Source: Hydnum rufescens UP504
Lineage: Eukaryota > Basidiomycota > Agaricomycetes > Cantharellales > Hydnaceae
Length of the DNA stretch: 64,000 nucleotides
Direction of reading: 5' to 3'
NCBI GenBank assembly: GCA_014904985.1
Contig: MU129057.1
Coordinates: 91,343-155,342 of the forward strand
The notes under the pieces were generated by a model. It had not been told where the DNA came from, did no database searches, and saw nothing but the letters and a program-made list of their open reading frames with translations. Each line of letters starts with the position of its first letter. The stretch's first letter is position 1. Below, one piece after another: positions 40,609 through 52,792 of the stretch. A program made the translations under genes and the position numbers.

Positions 40609-41205
40609 ATGTCAAACTGGAACGGTACGTGTGCCCAATTGTCCACCATGACAGACCTCCCTTGATCGAACTACTCTCATACATTACCATCGCACAGATT
40701 ACGTTACAAACAATCTGGTAGGCACCGGCTTGATCGCTGAAGCTGCCATCCTCGGCCTGGCAGGGGGCATCTGGGCCATATCCCCGACTTTGAAGGTTGG
40801 TTTTGCGTCGTGTTGTTTGATAAGAGGGTCTGACGGAACATATGGTCCTCATCTACCTTACGTAGCTGACAGATGCGGAGCAGGCCACAATCAGAACGGC
40901 ATTCGACTCAGACAAGCAGGAGCAGACGGAGTCGAAGGGGATCACTGCGGCAGGGCTAAAGTACTTCACTTTGCAGTGGAGCAAACGGAGTATATATGGG
41001 AAGAAGGGAGTACGTAGTGATTCCTTTGCGTCGTTCCACCTTACTGACTTGCGGCAATTATTGTGCGCGATAGGCCGATGGTATTATTTTGGTGAAGACG
41101 AAATTGGCTGTCCTTGTTGCTGTATACAAGGCCCCTAAACAAGCACCCGAAGCCACCCCTATCGTCGAGAATCTTGCCGATTATCTCATCGGTTTAGGAT
41201 ATTAG
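40609..41205 (+). CDS. PFY1: Profilin
   Basis: Small actin-monomer binding protein that also binds poly-proline and phosphoinositides and feeds actin to formins. Four exons fit exactly: 40609-40624, 40698-40795, 40866-41009 and 41074-41205, together 390 nt and 129 residues, the normal length. The sequence shows MSNWNDYVTNNLVGTGLIAE, AAILGLAGGIWAISP, LKYFTLQWSKRSIYGKKGAD, GIILVKTKLAVLVAVYKAP and the C-terminal ENLADYLIGLGY. No lesion. Confidence 0.96.
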
Positions 41206-41679
41206 AGGCGGGCGCTCCAAACTTCTGTCTGTCAAGTGCCCCCAAGAACCGTGTCCCACGATCACCCCCATATCAACAATGTCTTGCCTTCCTGTACTTC
41301 ATCTTTTTCCCCATCAACTTAACATCATCAATCCATACTTCATGATATCGTTCGGGCCGCTTTCACATCACGATTACTTCTGAAAGCACCCTCTCACACC
41401 AGTACAGGGTCCTAAGAACTGCTTTGCAAAGCTTCTGGTATTGATGCCTGCGTTTCATTTGAATACTGATCCACGGAGTGCCTAGTATAGATATCCAAGT
41501 CAAGTTCTTCCTGCATCGAAACCGGCACCAATTGCGGATACGATCCACTTCGCAAATAGTTTGGGGTGTGAAGTGCACACAAGACCTGGGCTCTCTTCTC
41601 AAATGCTGCGCACGACGAACGGTGGTAATATATCCCAATACAGATAGTCCCGAAGAATCGAGTCTCAATTTTTGAGAAA
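41206..41679. other. Convergent intergenic region, profilin / Sec61 beta
   Basis: Contains the 3' ends of both genes. Open frames here lack motifs. The pyrimidine-rich part just after the profilin stop (41270-41320) probably belongs to its 3' untranslated region. Confidence 0.45.
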
Positions 41680-42302
41680 TTACTTGGTAAAGTACTTGAC
41701 GACTTTAGCGGCCAGATGAAGGAAGAAAATAGAGAAAATGAAAACGATGGAGAGGATCATGACCACATATGGATCGCTATGAGACAGAAAAGACGAGGTC
41801 AACAAACCGAGCCTAAAGCGACGAGCAAGGACCCAAAAAGGAGACGATAGAGGATTGTGGGGGAACTTGGGTAAGGGTAGTACACTCACACGATCAATCC
41901 TGGTGAGTCGTCTGTGTAAAGCTTAAGCATTGTCCCACTGGATCCACCTGCTCCAGCTGCACGAGCAGAGTTTGCTTTTTGGACGGCATTCCCTGCTGCG
42001 CGACGACTTGAATACGAAATCGACCACGTCATAGCAAAATTGGGAGTCACAAGCATGAGTTAATGCGATAAATGTGTGAATTAAAAGGAAGGAGGAGCCG
42101 AAAGACGCTAGAGGAGGAAGATAAAACACACCGGACTTGATTCGCTCCAGGTGGTCGGGCAATGGCTGAGGCTGCTCCCGGTCTTGGAGCCCTGCCGGCG
42201 GGAACTGGTGACGTCGCGCGAGAGTCGTCAGAAGACTAGATACGAGTTTCCCAAGCTCAATGTCGTCCACAAACTCGACAAAGACAAAGAGAAGCCCACC
42301 AT
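41680..42302 (-). CDS. SBH1: Sec61 beta subunit (protein translocon)
   Basis: Tail-anchored small subunit of the ER translocon. The proposed first exon is only the ATG at 42302-42300, followed by a 64-bp intron (42299-42236). Exon 2 reads SSDDSRATSPVPAGRAPRPG and ends at NQV; exon 3 gives RRAAGNAVQKANSARAAGAG, GSSGTMLKLYTDDSPGLIV; the last exon gives DPYVVMILSIVFIFSIFFLH with a single C-terminal membrane helix, then LAAKVVKYFTK and stop at 41680. Order and motifs match the family (cytosolic Pro/Ala-rich N-terminus, conserved LKLYTDDSPGL, C-terminal anchor). The ATG-only exon is inferred from the acceptor phase. Confidence 0.9.
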
Positions 42303-42380
42303 TGTGATAACGAGCGACGAGAGGACGGTTTTGCTGGCGCGGAATTCTCCGGAGTTCGGGCGAATTGCCGCCAAGTACAA
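42303..42380. promoter_or_regulatory. 78-bp divergent promoter, Sec61 beta / SNARE
   Basis: Start codons of the two secretory-pathway genes are separated by only 78 bp. Both genes also seem to have an intron directly after the ATG, so their first introns flank this core. No TATA box was seen. Confidence 0.5.
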
Positions 42381-43520
42381 ATGGTGGGTGGTTTATCTTC
42401 CGCAGCGACGGGGGTCACTGAATTCTGGTCTAAAGAGTCTCATTCACGTTGTTGTATCGCGAGGGCCCATCATTCTTGTCGAGCACAGTGCAGGACAAAG
42501 AGATTTCTCGCATGGTGCGAATAGCAATTGTTACATGGTGGTGTAGACCTTATTCACGGGATCCCAGCTGTCCAAACCATTCTGAACAAAATCCCGCCGA
42601 ACAACTCGAAGCTCACCTGTATTTCCGTTTCCTGGCATCCCGTAGAATACTGGAATCTGACGCTATCCCCCTGCTTGCAGATGTCTGGGAACAGTATTTG
42701 TTCCATTATGTCTCTGAAGATGGACTCACATTCATGGTGATGGCGGATGATTCTGTCGGCCGCCGCATGCCCTTTGCTTTTCTGGCAGAGTTACAAAGCC
42801 AGGTGCCTACTTCTTCCCCCATATTCTGAATCCAGTTCCCTGATAGGTCTCCTTCCCCTTCCCCCTCTCACTCACGGGTGGAAATCGATGATAGTTCACA
42901 GCCGCATACCCTCGCGATGTAATATTTGACACTCCGGTGCACGGTCTGAATGAGTTCTCGCCACAGATTGGCTCCCTCATGCACCGATTCAGTACGTCTC
43001 CCCCGACGGATGCGCTGTCGCAAACCCAGAATGAACTGGCCCAGGTATGTCCGCACCTAATTCCTAAGGTCGATTATCGACTGGCTCAGTCGACTTCGGT
43101 CGCAGGTACGGGACATCATGGTCCACAATGTCGAGCAGATATTGAGCCGGGGAGAAAGAATTGAACTTTTGGTGGATAAGACGGATAATCTAAGTGGTCA
43201 AGCATGGGCTTTCCGTCGGGGTGTGTGTTGGTTCTTTTCGTTCCTCCACTTGTTCTACGATGCATTTTGACCTTGGTGTTAATGCAACCCTCCCTTACAG
43301 TGCAAGAGACGTCCGCAGGCGCGAATTCTGGAAGAATCAGCGCATCCTGGCCCTCAGCGTCTTCGTCGGACTGGTGAGCCTATTCTTCTCAATATTTCCT
43401 CGCGATTCCACATTGCTTCCCACCTGATAAATGACGCTTTGCTTCTAACAGTTAGTGTTATATCTCATCGTTGCTCAGTTTTGTGGTGCAGGGCTGCATT
43501 GTGGTGCCACGGCAAACTGA
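42381..43520 (+). CDS. VAMP7-like longin R-SNARE
   Basis: Membrane-fusion SNARE of the endosomal/vacuolar type. The first exon is just ATG (42381-42383), then a 52-bp intron; exon 2 starts at 42436 with SLIHVVVSRGPIILVEHSAG (longin domain). Further exons give VQTILNKIPPNNSKL, YVWEQYLFHYVSEDGLTFMV, MADDSVGRRMPFAFLAELQ, then FTAAYPRDVIFDTPVHGLNE, SPPTDALSQTQNELAQ and the SNARE motif VRDIMVHNVEQILSRGERIE with the zero-layer Arg (SRGERIELLVDKTDNL), followed by RRREFWKNQRILALSVFVGL and a C-terminal membrane anchor LVLYLIVAQFCGAGL. Stop at 43520. Introns are in phase throughout. Confidence 0.92.
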
Positions 43521-44526
43521 TTTTACATGGCACCCAAACACCATTGGTGCTAAGCGCCTGGAGGATAACCTGTATTTTTTTCGTTATCGTATAGCAGGTA
43601 TAATATATTCTTGATTTCAGCCCGTCAATATATGGTACTGCGGTCGTGCCCAAGAATGACTGCAAGACTGGAACAAGAGAAGTCCTGATATAATTTCCGG
43701 CTGTTATTGTCCATCTTTGCTGCGAAGGGAATATCTCCTACCTGTAGTTTGCAACAACACAAGCAAGATTATAAGCCAAACCTCTATGATTTATCACGTA
43801 CGATATGATATTCTGCGAGCGAGATGCACATAGACCATCCATTAATGTCTGGCTTTCCTTCTATCCTAGGGACACCGATTGAGGTCGCGCCCTCTGGACA
43901 GATTAGATATTTACTTCATTTTTGGAAGCACTGTAGTTTGGGGATAAATATTCCCGAGAAACGTAGGACTGCGGTAGGATACTACAGTATCAGTGTCCCG
44001 CTGGGTGATGCCGCTCTGGAAACGGATAGCAAAGTCGACTGCTAGAATCGCACCTACTGGTATCCCGTGCTAGCCAATATAAAACTTGAACACTTGCCTG
44101 GAATGCATCCCACTATACTTGGCGGCAGGGTACATGCACAGAGATGTCAGTATAAGGTGCAGCCAAATGCACCTCCGCTGTGCGATACCTTTCCAGGCCA
44201 TGGTGGCTCCAGTTCTCTAGAAGATGGTCTATCTTAGGATGGAGAAAATGGACGGTGGGAAACAAGATCCGGTCTGTGTCATAATTTCAAAGCTAGTAAC
44301 CCCGAACTGAGCCAGTCAATCAACCATATCTGGTGTCCGTTTCCAAGGACAGCTTGTGAGCATGCTCGCTAGGGTACCGAATGATAGATCACACGCAGAA
44401 CAGAGACTGATTGTCTCTCGCGACTTACCGGATTTGAATCCGCGACGCGAAACTTGGCTGGGCTTGCGCGTTCACCAACACACTCAACAGTTTCGTGCAT
44501 TCGTATCCCATCGAAAATAATTCATC
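43521..44526. other. Intergenic between SNARE and PUP3
   Basis: About 1 kb without a supported gene. A plus-strand frame (43824-44045) has no motif. A small hairpin (GAGACTGATTGTCTC, near 44403) lies about 120 bp upstream of the PUP3 start. Confidence 0.45.
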
Positions 44527-45605
44527 ATGGTACGTTGCCACTGTGGTATCGGAAATCTATATTTAAAGGACCAATGGGTTCGTGATATTGCTGTTAGTCG
44601 ATTATGGAACTTAACGGAGGGTCAGTTGTGGCCATGGTGGGGAAGAATTGTGTAGCAATTGCTTCGGACCTCAGGCTAGGGAATCAAGCCTTGACCATTG
44701 CGACTAATTTTGAAAAGGTTTCTTTTATGTCCTCCGCACTCCTAGCTCCCGGGATCTCACTCCATTGTTCCTCAGACCTTTCCCATAACAGACCGTATAA
44801 TCATAGGCTTACCGGGCTTGGCCACCGATGTTATCACATTGTGAATACTTCTGCTCTTTCATGATTTGGATTCTAGTCGAATTTGCGCTTAATGTTGCTC
44901 CCTTTTCTTGTAGGAAAGAGCGTTTCCGGTATCGAGTAAACATGTACACTATCAAAGAAGGCCGTGAAATAGAGCCAGAAACCTTCGCTCATCTAGTCAG
45001 CTCCACACTATACGAACGGCGGTAATTTATTTTCCGCCCCTCCATCGTACTATCCGCTGGTTTTGACTATTCGTCTGCTGCGTGCGCGTGTGCGCGTGGA
45101 TGTGGATTCAGATTCGGACCATTCTTCGTGGAGCCCGTCATTGCTGGGTTGACTAAACCCTCGGAAGGGAGTGTCCCTTTCATCGCGGGGACAGACCTTA
45201 TCGGATGTCTGACACTGCCGAAAGATTTCGTGGTCTCTGGAACAGCGAGCGACAAGCTCTTTGGTATGGCTGAATCGCTATGGGAACCCGATCTTGTACG
45301 GCTCTCTTCCTCTTTAAATATTGTTTATCTCTAGGACGTTCATCGTCTATATGCCTACTGACCTTTTTCTTTGTCCTCATAGGGTCCAGAGGAACTGTTC
45401 GAGACCATTTCACAAACACTCATGAATGCAGTGGATCGCGATGCTTTTTCAGGTTGGGGGGCAGTGGTGCACGTCATGTCAGTAATTTACTCCCCTTATC
45501 ATATACTTTTCTCTTTCGCCTATTCAGGTTACTGACGAGACTCAATTTCACGGCAGTACACCCGATAAAGTCATCACACGCACTCTCAAAGGCAGAATGG
45601 ATTAG
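44527..45605 (+). CDS. PUP3: 20S proteasome subunit beta-3
   Basis: Non-catalytic beta-ring subunit of the 20S proteasome. The proposed first exon is only ATG (44527-44529), an intron follows, and exon 2 at 44598 reads [20 protein letters not shown] and [20 protein letters not shown]. Then [125 protein letters not shown] and the end [16 protein letters not shown] with stop at 45605. Family length is about 205 residues, and the reconstruction agrees. No frame break; six introns. Confidence 0.94.
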
Positions 45606-46119
45606 GCCGGAGTCAAGCATCTCTAGTCCCCCTGTTACTGATCCATTTCGCATGGCATTGTGTACATTCACCCCTATATAAGAGAGCTATCGGATTACAA
45701 TTGATGCCTGTACCCGAAAGAAGGTATGCAGTAAGCCTCCCTAGCCCATTTCTAAGACTCGTCATGTGCTACTACATAATATTGGGATCAACGCCAAATA
45801 CATCGGTCGTACAGGACGAATACAATACGGTAGAGCGGAGGGACGACCTTGGATCTGGACATAAGGTATGCAGAAACAATTTGAGAACGAGGTAAGAAAC
45901 CCGTAGGAACATAGTGCAAACAGGTATCCTTGAAACAATCCAGTACGTTGGAGATGGTCAGGTAGGCGTGAAGGGTCGAGTTGGACCATCCATCGTAAAC
46001 CAATAGACCAGGAAACCAAGAAAATACCGCCCAATCGGGAGATGCAAAAAATTGGGGGTGGGAAAATAAGTGAAATGAAAAGAATGGACAGATTCATTCG
46101 GTCGAAGAGAGGCAAGGCG
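45606..46119. other. Convergent intergenic region, PUP3 / peroxiredoxin
   Basis: The genes converge here. Frames on both strands are short and lack motifs. No gene supported. Confidence 0.45.
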
Positions 46120-47254
46120 TTAGGCCGCCGTTTCCACCGTTCCCGCCCCCGGCAGCGCCGCTACCTCCTCTGTTTCAGCAGGGGCGACCTTGGCGGGCTC
46201 AGCATGATGTCTCTTGATGAACTCGAGAGCCAACTTGGAACTAAACCAATCAAGTCACAATTAATTGGTGGCAAATTAGATTAGGAGGAAACCAACCTTT
46301 CAGCAGGCTTAACCGAACTCTTCTTTTCAACGAGCTTCCCAGTGCCTTTCTCGAAGACAAAATGACTGCGACTAGTCGATTTCGGGGGCTTGAACGCGCC
46401 AAGAGCCTTGATGAACACCCGTTGTGGATCAGAGAGAAGGGGGAATGGTAATTCTTTCTGTTGTTGATGAATGGGATATTTCAGGATATTTGAAGCTTGC
46501 CGGACCGCAACATAGAACGAACCTTTAATTGCCATCTGGCCTGAGCCGTAGAGGTATCCGCACTGACGCAGTACACAGCGTACTTGACCTCTGTGAATTC
46601 AGAATAAGAGTCTCTGAACGCGCATGCTTGTGTGGTGCATCCCGCTGAGCACGACCCGAATCAGCTGGAAACACGGTATTGCCGGAGCAATGTCAAACCA
46701 AAAAAGATGCTTACGCGTATCAGCCTTGGGTACAAGGAAAAAAACGACACCCTGTTCAGGTGTCGCCAAGTCTTTGACGCGAACGTCATCCCCTTTTTCA
46801 TTCTTGAGTGTGATATCGGGCAGCACGTCGCCAACTTGGAGCTCTGGTTCTTCGGGCGGAGGCGATTCCTCCGCTAATTCGTCGCCTTCTTTCTCTTCTG
46901 CCGGAGGGACAGCATTATTTTTCTGGTCCTCTTCCATGGCCCCAGTATCAGCGCCCTCAGCGGGAGGCTCAGCTCCCTCCGTCTCGTCCGATTTGACCTA
47001 AGAACCAGAAAGGGGAACCGCTTATCAGTTGGAAGACTAGGGATAGCGACAGCAAGTGACGCGCCGTCCACACATACATACCTTCTTGGAAGCTGGTTCT
47101 TCATTTTTCTCATCTGCAGCTTCTTGCGCACGCTTTTTGGAAGCAGCCTTACTCGCTGTTTTCTTCTTGGGGGGCGCGACAGGAGTAGGGTTCGAGGCTA
47201 TGCGTGAACTCCTGCGGGAGCCGTCGGTGGGGCTACAGTTTTCTTGGGTGGCAT
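46120..47254 (-). CDS. DOT5: Peroxiredoxin, BCP/Dot5 (nuclear thiol peroxidase) type
   Basis: Thiol peroxidase of the PrxQ/BCP class reducing hydroperoxides. The N-terminal part is basic and lysine-rich (RRSSRIASNPTPVAPPKKKT, SKKRAQEAADEKNEEPASKK), then acidic (EEKEGDELAEESPPPEEPEL), as in nuclear Dot5. The thioredoxin fold starts LQVGDVLPDITLKNEKGDDV and has the two-cysteine motif GCTTQACAFRD with peroxidatic and resolving Cys, then KYAVYCVSADTSTAQARWQL, LPFPLLSDPQRVFIKALGAF and RSHFVFEKGTGKLVEKKSSV. The C-terminal tail is Ala-rich and ends with the stop at 46120. The likely start ATG at 47254 (MPPKKTVAPPT) is out of frame with GSRRSSRIAS by one indel near 47220-47235. Four introns. Confidence 0.85.
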
Positions 47255-47474
47255 CGGGCGGCGTGATGGGCAGCTCGAGTTTCACAGAGGGCAGGGCACA
47301 ATGGAAATGTTGGAGAAATGTTTCACAGCGCGACACGGTATTCCCCGAAAATAAACAGCACGTGTCATGTTGAGGAGCCTAAACAAATAAATATTAACAG
47401 CACACAACACACCACCACACCGAATAGGCAGCATCCATGTATCCATTGAGACAAAACAAAAAACTGAGGTACAT

Positions 47475-50400
47475 CTACGGTGGATTCTCCTGTCGTATAA
47501 GATCGTCGCTCCGCCGAACGTCGTCACCTTCCAGCCTTGGGCGTGGACGTTCCAGCTGGGCCTCAAGGAGCTGCCGGGCACGCAGTCAGTGTTGAACTCT
47601 AACGGGACTAAGAAAGACAAAGCACCTCGCGCTTAAGCTCCTCGCTGCTAATGTCGACCCCCCCTTCCTCGAGCTCCTCCGGACGCAGCAGGACGTTCCC
47701 ACGACGAAAGATTTCGCCCTCTTCTTCTACCCAGCTCTTGCTAAGAATCGTAGGTGACGGATCTGAAGTCAGATGCTCGTCCTCCTCAGGCTCATCGGTA
47801 AGAACATGAGGGGGACCTCGACTCCCTGCAGACCCACTGTCCTCGTCATCAGAGTCCATGATCGAGAACGATGGGCTGAGCAGGATCTCAGTCTTCTCCG
47901 TCGCCTTCTCCTTCCCTTTGGAAGTGCGGCGATGCACCCCAGGGCGCTCTGAGCCATATGGCGCATGTCCTGTTTTCTGTAATGCAAGATTAACACCCCT
48001 GACAAGGGACACTGCCCGTAACACTCACTAGATCCTTGATGAGGCTCATCAGCCGATCATTAAGTTCTAAAAGTTCCTCCAAGCGAGCTGGGTCTTTTTC
48101 CACTTGCACCATCTCGACTACCACGCTGACCAACACCTGCCCTCGCTCAAGGAGAGGCTCGGTTTCGATATCAGCTGGTGCACTATGTGCTTCGCGAAGC
48201 TACAAAACGGGGGGGAAGAGGGGAATAGTCGATACACACCAGTCCACGATCACACCCACGCGAGCGGAACTCACCAAATCCCGAGCAGCCTTCATGATTT
48301 CCTCGGGTGTCTTATTCCATATTTCCAACTTCTGCCTATTACCAAGTTTCCCCATCGCCTGTCTCTCCTGCCCCACGCGCTCCCGCTCGACGTCCTGTTT
48401 GACACCGCGGGCTAGTTCGCTCCGTTCAATGAGAACCCACACTCCCCCGCGCGCGCTGCTGCCAAAAAGTAGATCCAGGTCCTCAGACATCGACAACGAA
48501 GAACTTCCGCGCTCTTCTCCTGGTACTCCTGCCTCGGAATGCATATCGGCAAAGAGTGTCGATGTATCACTACCAGTACCAGCCCGGGGAAGCGCACCAG
48601 CAACCAGCTCGGTATTCCGCACGCAGCAGCGGAGTATCTCTCGGCTCAGGCGGGCCATCTCTGAGTCATTCGGCGGGACATTCACGTCTAAACATCGCAT
48701 TACAGCGATTCACCTTGAGCCCGACGCTAAGAGCCATCACGCCTGCGATATCCAGAGGATTGTGTGTGAGATCGAGGTGCAGGAGCCGGCGTGCATCAGG
48801 AAGGAACTCCGCCAGTGCGATTGCACCGTCAGAGTTGAGTCCAGTGGATGAGAGCGAAAGCCGTTTTAGCGCGGTATTGATCGTGAATGCAGTTCTGATG
48901 GCCGTGACCTACACATCACATTCAGCGATACAGCATCCTCCGGAGGAGAATAATCGATGTCACTGACCCCTTCCAGCGACGGCCCACAACAAGGATTCCC
49001 ACTCATGTCCAGGTCTCCAGAGTTGAGTTGTATTTCTGTGGTATTGCGTATCACTGTACTTTCCCCTTGGGAGGACTGGGAAATTCGTACTCACCAACGC
49101 CTCAGCAATGGCCACGAAACCACCCACTTCAACCCGGTTATCAGCGAGATTGAGCACCTTCAAGGTCCGATTGCGCTTCAGGACCTGGGCAATGTAAGAC
49201 ACCCCAGCCTAAGATCGCACAACACAAGGGTCAATCACATTGTTTCCAGGCGCCAAAAGACACTGACCCGAAGATCATTCCCCCGCAAATCCAACGTCTG
49301 CAAGGCCCCTAAGCGAGGGAGCGTGTCCAAACTACGTACTTTATCTAGCAAAGCTGCTGAATGGCCGTCAAGGGTTCCAACGCCTCCTGGTGAAATCGTA
49401 TCTGATGACGCCCTCCTAAACCTACTTGACGAACCGTTCACAGCGGTGGTAAAATTCCCACCAGTGACGACAGATGATACAGGATGCCGTGTCGTGATCC
49501 CACCTGTCCGCGATGATGTGAAGGTCGGCACATCGCTCGCATTCGGGTGCGAGTTGCGGCTGTCACGATACGTTGACGGAGGGGTCGATGGAACAGACAT
49601 CGGCGTCAAAGGCGCAGAGACAGGAGGAGGAACCATGTTTCGCTTGGAGCGCGGTATGTAAGGAGTGTATGTGGTTTGTGGTGCAGGTGAAACATCAGCG
49701 CTGCCGGTGCTAGTGAAGCCTGTGCCACCAGGGTGGCGTGGAGAGGGTGTGAATGAACCCAGGGGGTTGATGCGGAGTTGAGATCGAGCCGAAGGCGTAG
49801 CCGGCGTCACAGAGGACGCCTGTGATGCAGCTCCTGGAAGGGGTAAGGATGAAAGACCAGGGGCAGGGGGTAGGTGCGCCCCTGGTGATCGTGTAAAATA
49901 GGGTGAAGTAGGAGTACTGGGGCTAGAGGATGAATGACGAGATAATGTCGAAGTGGTTGGTGCTGGGGCAGGCACAGAATCCGGGTAATCCTTAATCATA
50001 AGGGCCAGTGAAACTGCCCCCGCCTGTCCGATTCGGTTAGATCGAAGGGAAAGATGTTGAATAGAGGATGTACGTATGGCGTGAGCTGTCAACGATAGGC
50101 ATCAACCAATGGGGACATTGTGAGAATATGAAGGGGGTGAGACGTACCAAGCGCCTCCAAGGCGCCTCCTCTTAGTTGGCATTCATCCATGCGGAGGCTC
50201 AGAAGGTCCACTTTCTCGGGTAAAGCATTTGGGCCCTTCAGGGACAGTTCGGAGCGAAGAGGGAATTGCGGGGATGATGGAGAAAGTATTGGTGATGTGG
50301 GGGCGAAAACACCTGGTTGCGATATTCCAGAGGGGGTCGTTGATTCGCCAAATTGGGCATTAGACGTCACGGGAGAGTTGTGGGAAGTCGATTCAGAAGG

Positions 50401-51502
50401 TGGCGCCGGCTGCAATGCGGACACGATGTATTCTATTGAGCGTTTGTCCAATGGGGTTTGCGAGATATCCAAGAATTCTAACGTGTCACTCTATGTATTC
50501 GGGCGGATCAGTGGCACCCGGTTGACCCATACTAATCACTTCACACACCCTAGACACATAGACTCCAAGGAGACGAAAAGCCGGGGCTTTCAACCGCTTA
50601 TTAGACGAAAGAGAGAGGTATGGTAGCGAGTCGGGTATTAATAGTGCATGAAGTAGCGGTTTGAGACTCTGGGAACCAGAAGCATGGGAAAGGTCAGACA
50701 GACGTAAATGAGGAAAGGGATATGTATCGCACAGACTCGTCCAGATCGCAGTCCCGAAGAATGAGTTTGCGCAAACCCCACTCTAGTGCGAACACATCCG
50801 CCAGCGCAGCTGACGCATCGAAGGAGAGCTTGACCGAGGTCAAGTCTAAGGTACGTGGTGCAATCAAGTTTGCTTGCTGGAGAGGAATCAATAGGATGAA
50901 GAAAGAAGTGAAAGTAAAGACTTACTCGAAACGCGCCTACCACACCTCCTATCACATTCTCATCTCGCAATCTGCAGCATTCACGATAGAATTCCTCGAC
51001 GCGACCCAAACTCCACGCCCCAGCACCTTCCTCCTTCTCCTTATCCCGCAGCTCCCGTGCCTTATCGTCAATTTCACGCCTAGCTTCCGTAAGCTCGGCA
51101 CTCGAGGGAGCAGCTTGAGATGAAATAGGATAAACCGTGCTCAGATGTGGAAGAATGAAATGGGCGCGCTTAAGAGGCGATTGCATCGGCGGCGGCGAGC
51201 TGTCGTCGAATGGAACAGCAGACGGGAGCAAGTGACCAACACCTCCACCCTTGAAGGAGCTCGCGGAAGTAGAGTGCAAGCTGGTCCCTCCAGAGCCAGA
51301 GTTGGATGAGCTTGGAATAAACTTTGACAGAGACCCAGGCAAGATGTCACGAGTGAAACCAGTAAGGTTGAAAAATGAACGTGTCGGGGGTGGGGGCGCT
51401 TCAGGATAGATTTACGGGGCACCGAATGTGCCCAGGGACGGGGAGGAACGTATGCAATAGGCGAGGTTGACGTTGACGCTTGGGTTCAGTGGATTCCATC
51501 AT
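47475..51502 (-). CDS. Leucine-rich-repeat protein, PPP1R37-like
   Basis: Large ribonuclease-inhibitor-type LRR protein. The N-terminal part reads RPWAHSVPRKSILKRP, then SFFNLTGFTRDILPGSLSKF and Ser-rich sequence. LRR units include RTLDLTSVKLSFDASAALAD, LRKLILRDCDLDE, LEFLDISQTPLDKRSIEYIV, IQHLSLRSNRIGQAGAVSLA, LGALQTLDLRGNDLR, TLKVLNLADNRVEVGGFVAI and HLDLTHNPLDIAGVMALSVG. A long Pro/Ser-rich insert (49330-49960) splits the repeats. The C-terminal region has RLEELLELNDRLMSLIKDL, WVEEEGEIFRRGNVLLRPEE and the end LLEAQLERPRPR. A one-base break lies in C/G runs near 51386-51396, and the exact start is uncertain. The similarity to PPP1R37 (a PP1 regulator) is my recollection of the family layout. 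Confidence 0.7.
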
Positions 51503-52792
51503 AAGTCCTGAGCCCCAGTTGTAAATTCGCTTCCTGGAGAGGAGACAACCGCCACTGGTGCCTTCTCAATCTGCCTCACCACCTGGGCAGTCGGACGTGA
51601 AGAAAAATAAACGGCAAGCCTCTTCTGGTAGTCGGAATGTGCCTTTGCCTTTCCGGCCATGTCCTGGTACATTATTGCGGCTGAATACTGGGTTACTCAG
51701 AGGACCTCTGCATATCTTCTCCCAATGGCTATCTACCCTGCTCTATCTAATGCTGCATGCAGATGGTGTCGCTGTAGCGAGGCACCGTCGCTGTGACACG
51801 TGGATGGGCCAGGGAAGTTAGTCCACGACTGCGGCGCCTGATATTCGTCTCTACGCCTCCACCCAGCCGACATATAGCCTGGGAAATAGTCATCTGATCA
51901 GCTATTCGAGGTTTCTACCATGGTAACTGCCATCTGAAGATGGGTTTCACGGCAGGATGTACACCCCTTTTCTTTCAGTTATGCATGGTCTCTGTCTAGG
52001 TTCTCAGGTGTCCCCATTACTATGGATGTACATCCTTGGTGCTTCGTCACTGACCACCCTTTCTTTACCTAGATGGCTATGGTTCGCTTTTCCCTAGTAC
52101 ATAAATGGTACCTGACCCACGACCCCGTCGATGAGCTGCATACTGGTCTTATTGGCTGCTCAATGATTGTATAGGTGCATGCGCAGGGATATCCTGTGTT
52201 TATCTCGTTTCTAGTCGCAACTTTGCCTGTGTTTAAGGTCCTCGCCACAAGGCGGTAGACCTGAGATACCGCATCCACAAGAATTGCCTTGAATTGCCGG
52301 TATGTTTGATTGTTAGAGGCGTTCAATGCGATAGAGGCGGTTTTCTCGACCGCCGAATAATGCATGAGGAGAATTCTTCCAAGGGTTGAGTCCCTTGCAC
52401 AAGGGATGCTTAGAGACTGGTAATTGAGCGTAAATTTCTCGAACGACGTTCGGAAGGCAGTATGGCGACTCGAGGTTCCTGTTCGCGGGGAAAAGTTTAT
52501 CAGCAAGTGTGAGCTGGATATTCACGCCCGAGAGATCAGGCATTTCGACCGGTTTCTGGGTGGAACGGAAGTGGTTGAAACACAATCCAGACCGTCACCC
52601 ACCACCACGACTCAAGATCGTGCAAGTGGTTGTGGCGGAGTTGTATAATGGCGGCATATCGACCCTCTCAACCTCCTCCGTATACTCTTTTATCGCATTA
52701 TACAATAGAGAAGCCCTTGTTGGAGGCCTAAATAAGTACTTGCCCAAGATACTTCAATTGACATGAATGCATTAGTGCCCTTTAATGAATGA
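51503..52792. other. Intergenic, nothing firm
   Basis: Some minus-strand frames (52069-52585) are open but lack motifs, and may be the decayed C-terminal part of the FunK1 gene just upstream. The plus-strand frame from 51558 has no ATG start and no family. Confidence 0.4.

Noticed and set aside
44410..44480. Possible tRNA on the minus strand (GGATTCAAATCC resembles a B box)
   Set aside because: T arm pairs only three bases and no acceptor, D or anticodon arm could be drawn.
51558..51821. Gene divergent from the LRR protein
   Set aside because: No ATG at the frame start, no motif and no downstream exon that continues it.
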